Counted from the stretch's first letter, positions 41,797-52,760 are shown. The stretch: 60,000 bases of DNA from Symbiodinium natans (GCA_905221605.1 CAJNDS010002414.1:101501-161500); one strand, 5' to 3'. Program-made: numbers and translations. Notes: generated by a model from the sequence alone, not told the origin.

Positions 41797-41848
41797 AGGG
41801 TTTAGGGTATAGGGTTTAGGGCTTAGGGCTTAAGCTTAAGGTTTAGGG
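41797..41848 (+). repeat. Degenerate telomere-type tract
   Basis: TTTAGGG, TATAGGG, TTAGGGC and TTAAGGT units. Confidence 0.75.
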
Positions 41849-42420
41849 GCAACAGCATTCGAGGGCCTGATGCCAGAGAGCACACAGGTGTTGGTGGAAG
41901 AATCTCACAGACTCCAGGTCTGACTCGCATGACCTCATTAGACAGCCCTTTTCTTTGAAGCTTCCTGTGCTGCAAGAGCAAGAAGCCTACTTGACCCCCA
42001 ACTTCGGCCAATCGCCTAGGGTTCCATTGATCTGCTCCCGTTACTCCAATGTTTGGGGCTGCCGGGCTGTTGGGTGAATCTTGTGCTTAAAGACTCACTG
42101 TGTGTGCCTGCAATTCCCCGAAGGAGCAACAGGCTCAGCTATACGCGAGCTGTAGTCTTAAGTAGATCTCGCCCTGCACATTAAAGGAATTGCCAGATGA
42201 GAAAAATGTGCAGAAAGTCTGAAGACTATATGACAAAAAAGCGTGACACAAAAAAGAATGAACCAAAAGAAAAAAATCGAATCGGCTCAGGAACCGCCGG
42301 ATCTGTTCCACAACATTGTCACCTTATTTTCACAATTTTTCACCAAATTTTTGCAAGTTTTTTCACATTTTCACACCTTTCTCAAGGCCTGATCAAATTT
42401 TGGCTCCCGGCCTCCCCATC

Positions 42421-42642
42421 CTAACAAAGCGTCCTGTCATCACTGTCGACACTCCCAAGCTTGCCCAGCAGCGTGCCTCTTCCCGCTCCTGTTGCTTCTT
42501 CATACGCGCTTCCTTCCTGTCTTTCATCTTCTCGTCCCTGGCGGCTGTCGCATGCTGTCGCTCTGGCGCCATGCCCTTGCAATCTCTTCCCAAGTGCCCG
42601 CCTGACTCGCTTCAGGTCCTTGGGGTAGCTCCAGTGGAGCAA
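42421..42642 (-). CDS. Weak candidate exon, charged
   Basis: One frame reads ARDEKMKDRKEARMKKQQER, a strongly charged helix, and another in the same DNA reads TWEEIARAWRQSDSM. Both are protein-like over short spans, so splicing cannot be decided. No family recognised. Confidence 0.22.
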   Translation of the reverse strand: MLHWSYPKDLKRVRRALGKRLQGHGARATACDSRQGREDERQEGSAYEEATGAGRGTLLGKLGSVDSDDRTLC

Positions 42643-42672
42643 GGTGTATGCCAGCCTCAGTCAAGACTCCCG

Positions 42673-42706
42673 GGTTTAGGGTTTAGGGTTTAGGGTTTGG
42701 GGTTTC
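42673..42706 (+). repeat. Short telomere-type tract
   Basis: Five units, one TTTGGGG. Confidence 0.88.
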
Positions 42707-42839
42707 GAAGGCTCGTAGAAAGCTGAGGTAGCTAGGGCCGGCGGCCAGCAAATGAGCCACGGCGTGAAGCAGGTAAGAGTCAAGGCCTCCACACACACAG
42801 ATTATGATGCGTGCTCTGCGCAGCTCCTGCTCAAACACA

Positions 42840-43210
42840 TTTGTAAGATTAATACGAATATGAGTACGATTCATATACACAACGGTGACATTAACATGAT
42901 GAGTACACATATTGCTACAAACAATCATACCAGTTATCGTCATAACATTAATAATACTACTAAAGTTAATCTAGTTAAAAGTTTAATACTGCTGTTAATA
43001 TTATATCAATACGATATTGAAACATGTAGTACATTGCTAATATTATATCAATACGATATTGAAACATGTAGTAGTATATTCACAAATACCACGAGTATAT
43101 TGACAGACCCTTATATTACATTAATGCTATAACACTTAAAAATATTCCTAATACTATTCACATCCTTACTAGTCTGAATATGAATCTGAGTAACATTCTT
43201 ACTACGAACT
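42840..43210. repeat. AT-rich region with a 46-bp tandem duplication
   Basis: About 70% A/T. Between about 42990 and 43075 the segment TAATATTATATCAATACGAT plus ATTGAAACATGTAGTA is present twice in tandem. Confidence 0.8.
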
Positions 43211-43334
43211 CGACTGACGTACCAAGCATCTCGGCCTTCCCCAGGGCGCGACGGCTCTCAGGATCCGAGACCGCATCCTTGTGGGCCTCATCGATCCTGT
43301 TTTCGGGTTGGGCATTGCAGGGTTGAAAGTATGG

Positions 43335-43399
43335 CGTTTAGGGTTTAGGGTTTAGGGTTTAGGGTTTAGGGTTTAGGGTTTAGGGTTTAGGGTTTAGGG
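43335..43399 (+). repeat. Telomere-type tract
   Basis: Nine perfect TTTAGGG units. Confidence 0.95.
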
Positions 43400-43491
43400 T
43401 ACAACCCCAATGACCCCTTTTAGATGTCTAGCGCTTGCTTGGGGGTTCTTGTTGCCCAGTCGGTAGGCTTACTCAGGTGTTCTTGCATATG

Positions 43492-43523
43492 AGGTTTAGG
43501 GTTTAGGGTTTTAGGGTTTAGAG
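43492..43523 (+). repeat. Short telomere-type tract
   Basis: Four units, one with four T. Confidence 0.88.
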
Positions 43524-44063
43524 GGGTGGGCCTCATCAATCCTGCCCCAAGGAGGAAAGGGGAGAGCGACAGGGAGCCACAAAACCCCCAAAAGACCCCT
43601 AAAGACCCTGAATTGCCTGATTTCCCCACATTTTCTGAATTTCCTGTTCCCTAAAGCAAGCCTAAACCCTAAACTCTGAACTGCACAAGTCTTCATCATG
43701 CGCCCGTTCCCCTTGAGTGCGGGGCTTGTATCCAAACACATTCTGTGCCAAGAAGCCCACCTCGACGCAGGAAGGACACGGACTGGATAGTCCGCATAAT
43801 ATGGAATTTTGGCACGCCGGCAGTATGCATCAGGAGCAACCACAGGGTTTAGGGTGTAGGGTTCAGGCCCTAGCGCCACGCTAGCGCTATCCTAGCGCCT
43901 ACATGGGGAAGAGCCTGAAACCTGCAAAGGCGCATGATGCCGCCTTGTGGCGAAGACATAAACCAGCAAGAGCGGAACTGCATATCGCACCTCCATCATA
44001 TTTTACATACATGGTATTTTGACGTCCGCCCATATGTCCGCGTGCAAGTATGCTTGAACTATT

Positions 44064-44167
44064 TGGGGGTTCCCGAAAATAAAGGACCCCTGATATAAAC
44101 CCCCAAATATCAGGATTCCCTTCTAATAAGGACCCAAAGAAGGTACCCTTAATTTTGGAAACCCCCA
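44064..44167. mobile_element. Inverted-repeat element, TTTCCGAAA family
   Basis: TGGGGGTTCCCGAAAATAAA at the left and TTTTGGAAACCCCCA at the right. Inner arms ATAGTAGGATTCC-like and GGACCC are shared with 46294-46407. Confidence 0.8.
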
Positions 44168-44281
44168 TTTAGTACTTTGGTCAAGTCGCCATGGCATTGC
44201 CAAGGATAGCAGCGAAGGTGCTTTCCAGGGCAGCTTCCCAGGCCAGGATCGTGGACCTCCCTTCAGGACGCACCTTGCCGC

Positions 44282-44384
44282 ATTTAGGGTTTAGGGTTTA
44301 GGGTTTAGGGTTTAGGGTTTAGGGTTTAGGGTTTAGGGTTTAGGGTTTAGGGTTTAGGGTTTAGGGTTTAGGGTTTAGGGTTCG
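44282..44384 (+). repeat. Telomere-type array, about 15 units
   Basis: Perfect TTTAGGG until the last unit, TTCGGGG. Confidence 0.95.
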
Positions 44385-44532
44385 GGGCTCAACTCATCTC
44401 ACCATGCGCCGGATACCCGACTCGGCTCCCTGCAATCTCGGTCAGAATGGGAAGATTCACCCCGACACCACCTGAGAGGGGACATGAGGGAACGGGCTGC
44501 CTCAAGCAGCCGCAGGCGCATCAGAGAGTGGC

Positions 44533-44652
44533 CCTAAACCCTAAACATTAAACCCTAAACCCTAAATAACCCTAAACCCTAAACCCTGAACCCTGAACCC
44601 TAAACCCTAAACCCTAAACCCTAAATAACCCTAAACCCTAAACCCTAAACCC
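44533..44652 (-). repeat. Telomere-type array with a duplicated irregular block
   Basis: CCCTAAATAA irregularities occur twice in the same context, so a block of about 70 bp was duplicated within the array. Confidence 0.92.
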
Positions 44653-44736
44653 CCTTCTTGAACTCCTTGGACTCCGGCACCAGGTTGCCGTCAGGCCCAT
44701 GAAGGTCGTCAGCCTCCGGTTCCAGCGAAACTAGCT

Positions 44737-44838
44737 TGTTTAGGGTTTAGGGTTTAGGGTTTAGGGTTTAGGGTTTAGGGTTTAGGGTTTAGGGTTTAGG
44801 GTTTCGGGTTTCGGGTTTCGGGTTTCGGGTTTCGGGGG
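44737..44838 (+). repeat. Two-type array: TTTAGGG then TTTCGGG
   Basis: Nine TTTAGGG units followed by five homogeneous TTTCGGG units. Confidence 0.95.
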
Positions 44839-44960
44839 ACCCAGGAATTTCCTCCAGGGGATTTCAAAGGGGGCTGTCTGGGCTGCCGGCCCCATGTAGT
44901 AATAAAAGGCCGCCTCGCCTGCGATCTGCGACCGACTCCCAAGGCTCTGGATCAAGGACG

Positions 44961-45103
44961 CTAAACCCTAAACCCTAAACCCTAGACCCGAGACCCTAAA
45001 CCCTAAACCCTACCCTAAACCCTAAACCCTAAACCCTAAACCCTAAACCCTAAACCCTAAACCCTAAACCCTAAACCCTAAACCCTAAACCCTAAACCCT
45101 AAG
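44961..45103 (-). repeat. Telomere-type array, about 20 units
   Basis: CCCTAAA with a CCCTAGACCCGAGA block and one deleted unit (CCCTACCCTAAA). Confidence 0.95.
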
Positions 45104-45567
45104 CCTTCTGGTGGCTCGATCATGAAGATGCAGTAGGCCACCGGAATGCCACAACTGAGCATCAGTCAAGAGCCGTGACAGGGTGCGCTCCGTTTGCTGC
45201 TGCCTCTCTCTCCCGTCTCTCTAAGCTCCCTCTCCCCTGAGCCGCGCACAGCACGGAGACCTGTGCCGTGAAGGGGCGGCCGTGCATCGGGCAGCACTTG
45301 GAGAGGCGATCACCAATGAGACCTGTCTCAGGGCAGAGAAAGCACTCTCTTTGGGGATGGATCATGCCCTAAAGTTGACCAAGAATAAATATAGTACCAA
45401 CTACAAAGAAACGATACCTCAGCCCGCAGAGCCACCTCAACCATCAAGCTCTCCGCCCGGGTAAGAAATCTCAACCATCCGAACAGCCCCGAACCACCCT
45501 GAGCCTCGTAAACCCAAGCCTCACTCAAAACCGTTGATGGGAGGACTTTGTTTTTGGAGCATGTTCC

Positions 45568-45637
45568 CTAAAGCCTAAACCCTAAGCCCTAAACCCAAAA
45601 CCCAAAACCCAAAACCCTAAACCCTAAACCCTAAACC
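45568..45637 (-). repeat. Telomere-type tract with CCCAAAA units
   Basis: Three CCCAAAA units in a row flanked by CCCTAAA. Confidence 0.88.
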
Positions 45638-45742
45638 CTCCTCTCTAAAGCACACGCGGCCTCCCAGCAGTCCTCCAATGGCACCCGAGGCTTGTCCCAC
45701 CGCTGCAAGGATGGCGGCTTTCGCCTGCACAATTGTGCATCA

Positions 45743-45890
45743 GGGTTTAGGGTTTAGGGTTTGGGGTTTCGGGGTAGGGTTTCGGGTAGAGTTTAGGGTA
45801 GGGTTCAGGGTGTAGGGTTTAGGGTTCAGGGTTCAGGGTTTAGGGTTCAGGGTTCAGGGTTTGGGGTTCAGGGTTTAGGGTTTCGGGCTG
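45743..45890 (+). repeat. Degenerate telomere-type array
   Basis: About 20 units, with TTTAGGG, TTCAGGG, TTTCGGG, GTGTAGGG and TTTGGGG mixed without block structure. It abuts the element at 45892. Confidence 0.9.
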
Positions 45891-45891
45891 A

Positions 45892-45993
45892 GGGGTTTCC
45901 GAAAAACGGGGTACCCTTTTTGGGGGTCCCGTTATGGGGATTCAATCCTATTTGGGGTATAAGGGGTACGCACCCCTATTTTGGGAAATGCCC
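45892..45993. mobile_element. Inverted-repeat element, TTTCCGAAA family
   Basis: GGGGTTTCCGAAAAACGGGG at the left and CCCCTATTTTGGGAAATGCCC at the right. It contains GGGTACC and GGGGTACG subterminal sites. Confidence 0.8.
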
Positions 45994-46293
45994 ATCAGAT
46001 TTTAAGCCCAAGCTGTGATTTTTAAGGGCTGAGGGCTGGCTGGCTTAGGAGGATTTTGTGGAAAACGTGCGGTTTCTTTCCCCCTTCTTTTCGGCTCTTT
46101 AAGGTGCAGGGTTTAGGGTTTTCGGGGTCAACGCATGTCAACACTGAGCGTCTAAGTCGCGGGCATCACCAATTCCTCCGACCTGGTAGAAGAGAGTGGA
46201 GTATCCCATGGCATTCCATGGAATACTTCCAAACCTCAACAGGCCAAAAACGTGCTCTGAACACGCAAGTGCTGGGCCACATGAAGGACATGG

Positions 46294-46407
46294 CGGGTTT
46301 ACGAACAAAAGGGGACCCCTAATATAGCCCCCAAAAATAGTAGGATTCCCTTATAATAAGGACCCCAATAAGGTGCCCCCCCCCCCCCTATTTTCGGAAA
46401 CCCCCAC
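46294..46407. mobile_element. Inverted-repeat element, TTTCCGAAA family
   Basis: GCGGGTTTACGAACAAAAGG at the left and CCTATTTTCGGAAACCCCC at the right. A run of 11 C marks a length-variable point near the right arm. Confidence 0.78.
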
Positions 46408-46665
46408 CATGCTTGGCAGCCGACCATCCTTGGAAGATCAAAGCCTCAGACACGTTGTCACAAGGTCGCAACTTGCCCGAGGGTCTACAAGACGCGCTGG
46501 GCGTGCACAGATTCTACTTGGCTCATGGGTACCCTAGAAGTCAGGTTCTAAGTGCCCTCAATAAGGTTAGTAGCTGATGGTAATAATTACTGCTTTGGGC
46601 TCTTGCCTTGTTGGTGGAACATTGGGCAAGATGGGCAGGACTGCAGGAGGGATGCGTGGGGCTGC

Positions 46666-47476
46666 CTACAGCTGCCTGCTCGGCGAGATGTTCAGAGTTG
46701 ATCCTTGTAAGGCGGTTCGAAGAACATCCTTACACCCACTTGGTCCCCAACACAGAAGGTTGGCATGCGGAAATAGCTCAGAAGCTTCCCGAGCTCCTGC
46801 CTGCTTTCGAGTGAAACGCGCCAGGCTCAGACGCGCCGCCACATCTGACCAGACACAAGCAGAACCGGCCTCAACGCACCGCGCTCCTGGTGCAGCCCAA
46901 AGTCAGATTGGGGATTGTGGCTCATAACTCTCCTATATCCAAAATAGGATCTAGAATGCGTATTAAAATGGATCCCCACAAAGGGTACCTATTTTCGGAA
47001 AGCCCCCTAGTGGAGGATGACTCAAGGGCGCCTTCGCCGACTTTCCGGAGTTCTCGCGTTCTGGCTCCGTCATCGTGCATGCCTCGGGGAGGGGGATGCT
47101 CCGGAAGTTCTGGGGCCCATTCACATGGGCGGTTGTCAAAATTATGGTCCCTTTTGGATCCCTAATAAAATAGGGCACCTAATATTTAGGGTACCCTAAA
47201 AGGGATCATAATTTTGACAGCCACCGAAATAGTGAGTGGCGGTAAGGAGACGACAGCGAAGAGGCCAACCAAAACGGACAGCGACCCGATGCCAATGAAG
47301 GAAATGCGCCATCCCTGCAAATTTCTTGGCATCAACTCGGGTCGCGCGCGATGGGTGCATGGCATAGTAGTGGCAGAGTATATGGCGAACCTTCCCTGAA
47401 CATGAAGTAGTGTCGCTCAGTGCCACTGTATGCAGTCCGTCTGGCAACATGTCCAATGTGAAGCTTCTGCGCCGGG
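46666..47476 (-). CDS. Unknown three-exon gene with two introner-like introns
   Basis: Exon a (47476-47222) reads SFTLDMLPDGLHTVALSDTT and later RVDAAKKFAGM-like and HWHRVAVRFGWPLRCRLLT segments. Exon b (47109 to about 46995) reads ELPEHPPPRGMHDDGARTRE. Exon c (46886-46666) ends HANLLCWGPSGCKDVLRTAL plus a Ser/Arg tail and a TAG. Exons a and b join in phase by a 112-nt GC-AG intron (47110-47221). The b-c donor lies at the edge of an element beginning GGGGGCTTTCCGAAAATAGG and is not resolved. I do not recognise the family. The coherent frame through three exons and a clean stop are the evidence that it is real. Confidence 0.5.
47131..47222. mobile_element. Introner-like element in the 47 kb gene
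   Basis: GGTTGTCAAAATTATGGTCC (47131 on) and its complement ending at 47222 form 25-bp terminal inverted repeats with two mismatches. On the gene strand the element starts at the donor (G|GCTGTCAAAATT), and the acceptor lies 21 bases beyond its other end. Confidence 0.87.
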
Positions 47477-47829
47477 CTAAAGATCATCACGGGATCTCAC
47501 GAACGATTGTGAACCCTTATCCTACTTTTGGGCCCGAAAATTTCCGCGATGCCCCAGCAGAGAGGATATTGCTCCGTGTGTGGAGTATCGATTTCTGTGG
47601 AGGAGCATGTGCTGGGATGAAGGCCGCCGGCTCAAGCTTTATTGCACTACGAGATACTACGTTACTACGAGTTCCGCGACGGCGTTCAGTGCCCCGCCAA
47701 CAAGTGCACAAAGGCAGACAGATCGCCAGAATTCACTGTGCCTGCCAGCCCCAGACCAGCTGCGTGGAGAGAGGCGTGCCAATGAGGCCGCCGGCCTCAG
47801 AGGCGGAGGATGCAAGGCAGAGGATGCAG

Positions 47830-47876
47830 TAAACCCTAAACCCTAAACCCTCAACCCTAAACCCTAAACCCTAAAC
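47830..47876 (-). repeat. Telomere-type tract
   Basis: Six units, one CCCTCAA. Confidence 0.9.
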
Positions 47877-48002
47877 TTGAAAGTTGTCGCTTCTCGGGCC
47901 GTGGCCATGAGGCCCACATTCGCGCACAGCTGCACAAAGCCATAGACCTGTTGCCATGAGAGCGGACGCAAGGGGCATGCGACTGCCACTGATTCCAGCT
48001 CT

Positions 48003-48105
48003 CCAAAAACTACTAGTAATAACAACGATACTAAGAATTAAAAACAATAAGAAGAAGAATATTATAATAGTTATCAGAATAAGAAGAATAATAATAAATA
48101 CACCA
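48003..48105 (+). repeat. AT-rich AATAAGAAG-type microsatellite
   Basis: Imperfect AAT/AAG triplets; no gene in 47900-48900. Confidence 0.75.
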
Positions 48106-48251
48106 ACAGGTTTTTTGGCGAGACACTTTCCCACGTCTCTGCTCCGAGGTCACGTCGGCAATTACTCCGTTGGCGACTGGTCGGAGAGATGCTAAGAGAG
48201 CTCCTGGCCACAGATGAACTACACAGAAATTTCACAGCCGTTCTTTATACT

Positions 48252-48281
48252 CGGTTTAGGGTTTAGGATTTAGGGGTTAGG
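48252..48281 (+). repeat. Short telomere-type tract
   Basis: Four imperfect units. Confidence 0.8.
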
Positions 48282-48400
48282 GCTTCGGCCAATTAAACTG
48301 CAGTGTGGATCTGAAGAGGGCAACATTGCGTGAACCCACGGAGGGCGTTCCGTTGAGTGCTCGCAGCAGCGTCATTCCCACCATCCTGGCGCCAACTCTT

Positions 48401-48437
48401 TGGGGTTTAGGGCTTGGGGTTTATGTTTTAGGGTAGT
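48401..48437 (+). repeat. Degenerate telomere-type tract
   Basis: TTTAGGG, CTTGGGG and TTTTAGGG units. Confidence 0.7.
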
Positions 48438-48601
48438 AAGATGTAGTAGAAGCTCTGGGTACTTGGTGGGCGCTGGGCGTAGGTGCACATAAAAATTAAA
48501 GCCAGGAGTCTGATCCACGACGGAGAGCATCATGGTGACCAGCCCCTGGAGGATGCAGCCCATGATGATGATGGTCTTCCTGGAGGGCGCAATGGAATTC
48601 G

Positions 48602-48655
48602 TGGTTTAGGGTTTAGGGTTTAGGGTTTAGGGCTTAGGGCTTAGGGCTTAGGGTA
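48602..48655 (+). repeat. Two-type tract: TTTAGGG then TTAGGGC
   Basis: Four TTTAGGG followed by three TTAGGGC units, a small version of the array at 9703-9907. Confidence 0.92.
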
Positions 48656-48775
48656 ACAATTGCAGGCCTCTTCATGATGCCGCGATCGGCAATGATTCCC
48701 CAGAATGGAGCCACCGCGGAAGATGTCACCCCCTGTCAGCGTGCTGGGGAAGATTGATTTACTGAAACATGACGC

Positions 48776-48816
48776 TTAGGGGTTTGGGGGTTTAGAGTTT
48801 AGGGTTTAGGGTGTAG
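48776..48816 (+). repeat. Degenerate telomere-type tract
   Basis: TTAGGGG, TTTGGGGG and TTTAGAG units. Confidence 0.75.
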
Positions 48817-48924
48817 GCATCACATCCAGAAAGGGCCTGGATGAGGGTCATCGTGGCGAGATCGTTCAGGTGCAGACCCAAGTCCGTCTGAAGGGCATAG
48901 AACACAGCCTGCAGGATGTCAGCC

Positions 48925-49016
48925 ATGATAAATGTTATTATTATTACTACCATTATTATTACTACTATTACTATTTCTACTTTTGTTATTTCTTGTCATT
49001 TTTACTGCAATAGTGA
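48925..49016 (+). repeat. TTATTACTAT-type AT-rich microsatellite
   Basis: Triplet TTA/CTA runs; no gene. Confidence 0.75.
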
Positions 49017-49150
49017 ACATAACCCACGGCTCAGCATCTGGCGGGAAGCAGCGCCATGTCTGCTCCCTCCAAGGCACTCACCAGGCACAGCGACGTAAGC
49101 AGGAGAGGTCCCTTAGAGCGCTCAGCTTAGCTCAAAGGCAGATGCTCAGA

Positions 49151-49230
49151 AACCTAAACCCTAAACCCTAAACAATAAACCCTAAACCCTAAACCCTAAA
49201 CCCTAAACCCTAAACCCTAAACCCTAAACC
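49151..49230 (-). repeat. Telomere-type array
   Basis: Eleven CCCTAAA units, one AATAAA irregularity. Confidence 0.94.
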
Positions 49231-49914
49231 CCAAACAGACTTTGACAATCATTAATCACATCACGCAGTCTCATGACTCTCGCTCGACTTCCTTGAGCCG
49301 GGAAGCTGCTTCCCGAATCTCCGCAAATGTCTCGGAGATGGCAGAAAGGTAGCTGACTGCACTGACCTTAGCTGCTGCGAGCCCTCCTCAGGCTCTTCAT
49401 CTGCAATGAGCCTGTCGAGCTGCCGACGCCTGACTGCTGTTTGTGAAAGAGCCCTCCCGCCCCGACAACCGTCGTGAAGTTCTCAGGCTCCGCCACCGCG
49501 CCTCAGCGACGCGCGTGACGCACGTGACGCACCGCCGTGATAGGACGACGGCGGTCTGAGCGCAGAACTCTCTTGGCCTGGCTCGTTCTCCTGGGAGGCG
49601 TTGATGTGTTGTGAGCTAAACAATAAGAGTACTGGAAGAACAGAAATATAACAACAGTACCATAATGACAGCAAAAAGGATATTCATCTATCAATATACA
49701 TATACATATACACACATACATACATCTGTCTACACACACATATATAAATATATGTGACAGCCCACCCTCACCACGAGAAAGACGGGCGCCCAGACGCTCT
49801 TCTGCGGAGCAGCACCCTTCGACATCTTCATGGCGCCTGGCCTTACAAGACATGAAGAGTGCACGAAGAAGCTGGGAGAGGAGAAGCATTCGGGATGACT
49901 CACACAGGATCATC
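49231..49914. other. Stretch without a supportable gene
   Basis: Short competing frames and a TATACATA-type dinucleotide patch near 49690-49755. Confidence 0.4.
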
Positions 49915-50024
49915 TGGGGATTTCCGAAGATAAGGGTACCCTCTTGGGGTGGTTCCGAAAGCAAAATATAAACTATGTGATTTTGGGGGGGATATGCGGG
50001 TACCCCTATTTTGGGAAATACCCA
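49915..50024. mobile_element. Inverted-repeat element, TTTCCGAAA family
   Basis: TGGGGATTTCCGAAGATAAG at the left and TACCCCTATTTTGGGAAATA at the right, with GGGTACCC inside both arms; 110 bp. Confidence 0.82.
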
Positions 50025-50355
50025 TCGGTGCTTCTTTCCGAGCTGGCCGCGAGAGGAATCGGACCCAGCGGGGTGCGTAGTTCAAAATGCAACAGGAAGC
50101 TGCTTGAGAAGCAAACTTTCAGTTCACGTCTGCGACCAGTTCTTTGCCACCTCCACACATATCCCTAAGCCCTAAGCCCTAAGAAAGCATGAACAGAACC
50201 CGACAGAACACGAACTCCCCCTAATCCCTGAACCCTAAACCCTCGAGTTCACTGCTTTGGCTTGGCAGCCTCTCTACATGATGCCAGACGATGCGCCTTC
50301 GGGTCTGTGATGCTTGTAACTGAAACAAAGTTACGTCATAAGAAGGAATGCTGGC

Positions 50356-50548
50356 TACACCCTATAAACCCTATAAACCCTATAAACCCTATAAACCCTA
50401 TAAACCCTATAAACCCGATAAACCCGATAAACCCGATAAACCCTATAAACCCTATAAACCCTATAAACCCTATAAACCCTATAAACCCTATAAACCCTAT
50501 AAACCCTATAAACCCTATAAACCCCATAAACCCTATAAACCTTTCTGT
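50356..50548 (-). repeat. 9-bp telomere-derived array CCCTATAAA, about 21 units
   Basis: Perfect CCCTATAAA units, with three consecutive CCCGATAAA units about a third of the way along (50414-50440) and one CCCCATAAA near the end. It leads directly into the 180-bp satellite. Confidence 0.97.
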
Positions 50549-50599
50549 TTTGGCTCGTGGGGAACACTTTACCTGCTCTCCACGGCCAGTTTTGTCCAA

Positions 50600-51870
50600 T
50601 CTGCCCGCGGCAGATGCACGCGATCCACTGTAGACAGACACGCGCAATGTGAGACGCTGTCTGCATATGCTGTGGGCACTGGGCACCATCATGCTCGCTA
50701 CCCAAGTCAGCGGCTGCTGTTCGGGCTCATGGCGCACACCAGCAGTTGTGCAATCCGCTTGCGACAGATGCACATAATCAAGATGAGCATGATGATCTGC
50801 GCTTCCACTGTAGACAGACACGCGCACAGTATGACGCTGTCTGCATATGCTGTGGGCACCATCATGCTCGCTACCCAGTCAGCGGCTACTGTTCGGGCTC
50901 ATGGGGCACACCAGCAGTTGTGCAATCCGCTTGCGACAGATACACATAATTAAGATGAGCACTATGATCTGCGCTTCCACTGTAGACAGACACGCGCATA
51001 GTATGACGCTGTCTGCATATGCTGTGGGCACTGGGCACCATCATGCTCGCTACCCAAGTCAGCGGCTGCTGTTCGGGCTCATGCATGGGGCACACCAGCA
51101 GTTGTGCAATCCGTTTGCGACAGATGCACAAAATTAACATGAGCATGATGGTCTGCGCTTCCACTGTAGACAGACACGCGCAATGTGAGACGCTGTCTGC
51201 ATATGCTGTGGGCACTGGGCACCATCACGCTCGCTGCCCAAGTCAGCGCCTGCTGTTCGGGCTCATGGGGCACACCAGCAGTTGTGCAATCCGCTTGCGA
51301 CAGATGCACATAATTAAGATGAGCGTTATGATCTGTGCTTCCACTGTAGACAGACACGCGCATAGTATGACGCTGTCTGCATATGCATTGGGCACTGGGC
51401 ACCATCATGCTCGCTACCCAAGTCCGCGCCTGCTGTTCGGGCTCATGGGGCACACCAGCAGTTGTGCAATCCGCTTGCGACAGATGCACATAATTAAGAT
51501 GGGCATTATGATCTGCGCTTCCACTGTAGAGAGACAAGCGCAACGTACGACATCACTGTCTGCATATGCTGTGGGAACAATATCGCTCACCTTTTGGTTC
51601 ATGGGGCACACGCTATCTCGCACCAGCAGCTGTGCAACCTTCATCGGACAGCTGATGCACATAGTCATATATTTACGATGAAACCCTATCTGCTCAACCA
51701 ATACAAGCAGATGAGAGCAAAAAAACGTTTCACAAGTATGCTGCGAGCACCACCACCCTCCCTACGTTTCACGAGCAAATGGGATGACCATTGTGATCTG
51801 AACATCCACTGTGGACAGACACGTGCCAAGCAAAGTCGCATCATTTGTGTATGCTGTGGGAACCATGGCG
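50600..51870 (+). repeat. 180-bp satellite, about six full copies plus diverged edges
   Basis: The landmark CCACTGTAGACAGACA occurs at 50625, 50805, 50977, 51161, 51341 and (one change) 51521, so the period is 172-184 bp, centred on 180. A diverged copy (CCACTGTGGACAGACA) lies at 51806 and the unit before it is shortened. The unit also contains GCTGTCTGCATATGC and CACCAGCAGTTGTGCAATCC. Long open frames across it on both strands follow from the period being a multiple of three. Confidence 0.95.
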
Positions 51871-51899
51871 CTCCTTACCAAGGTCAACGACCTGTGTAC

Positions 51900-52760
51900 T
51901 CCTCTTTGGACACACCACATGTCCAGGACTATAGTTACTAGTTGCTCAACCTACCTGCGGCACTTGCAGGGTACAAGTAGTAGCTAGAGATGCTACATCT
52001 CCAACTTAAACGGAGCGGCATGCAAAACGTAATGAACGGCCAGCGGCTGCGTGTGCTATGCTGCGAGCAAATTTTTGTGGATGTAACCTGCGGGAACTTT
52101 TTGTGATGCAACACAGGATGCCGCAAAAAACGAATCACGTGTGACTGTCTTTGCCGACTTTCTCTCAAGGTACGGCACCGTCGGCTTCTGTCTGCTGTTC
52201 ACACTTGCGTGACGCTTTTCGAATTCCGTACTTCTGCCCTTTCACATGCACTGATGCAGGCGCTGGCATGGATCTCATCAGCAAGCACCTGGCGCACGAG
52301 GCAGTTGGTGTACGTGCATGCATGACCTTGTCTGGGTGCACGCTCAAATAGGTATGTACTTCAGAGCCCGGAAGTGTTTCTGAATGAACACGTACCAGAG
52401 TAAGCTTGGCACCTCCCGCAATGGCAGGTCACCTAAGGCTGTGCTGCAGATGGCGAAGCAACATGAAGATCGTCTCTTCATAAGGCTTTGCCTTCAAGAT
52501 GCGAAATGGTGAGTTCTCCAAACCATGTTCGCTTTTCTGGGTTAAGGGCCAACTGAGAATGGCAACCCCTAAAGGGACCCTAATTTAGAGAAGTGGCCAA
52601 GGAGGTTCATGGCTATCTTCCAGCGCCCGGCTTTCTCCGCAACACTCATTGCTGCGCCCAAACCTGACTTGCTTCCGAAGACACCCTTGAGGCTACCCAG
52701 GTCCAACCACTACGCAGCCGATGTCTCGAGAACAAAGAGGCTTGGTTATGCTACTCCTGC
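51900..52760. other. Stretch without a supportable gene
   Basis: No recognisable domain; a fragment of the GGTTCATGG family (GGAGGTTCATGGCTATCTT) sits at about 52602. Confidence 0.4.

Noticed and set aside
50336-51681. Long open frames of repeated FIG/YKP residues and of 160-220 codons
   Set aside because: They are produced by the 9-bp array and the 180-bp satellite, whose periods are multiples of three; both strands are open.
50600-51870. CRISPR array
   Set aside because: The unit is about 180 bp, contiguous and without unique spacers; the context is eukaryotic.
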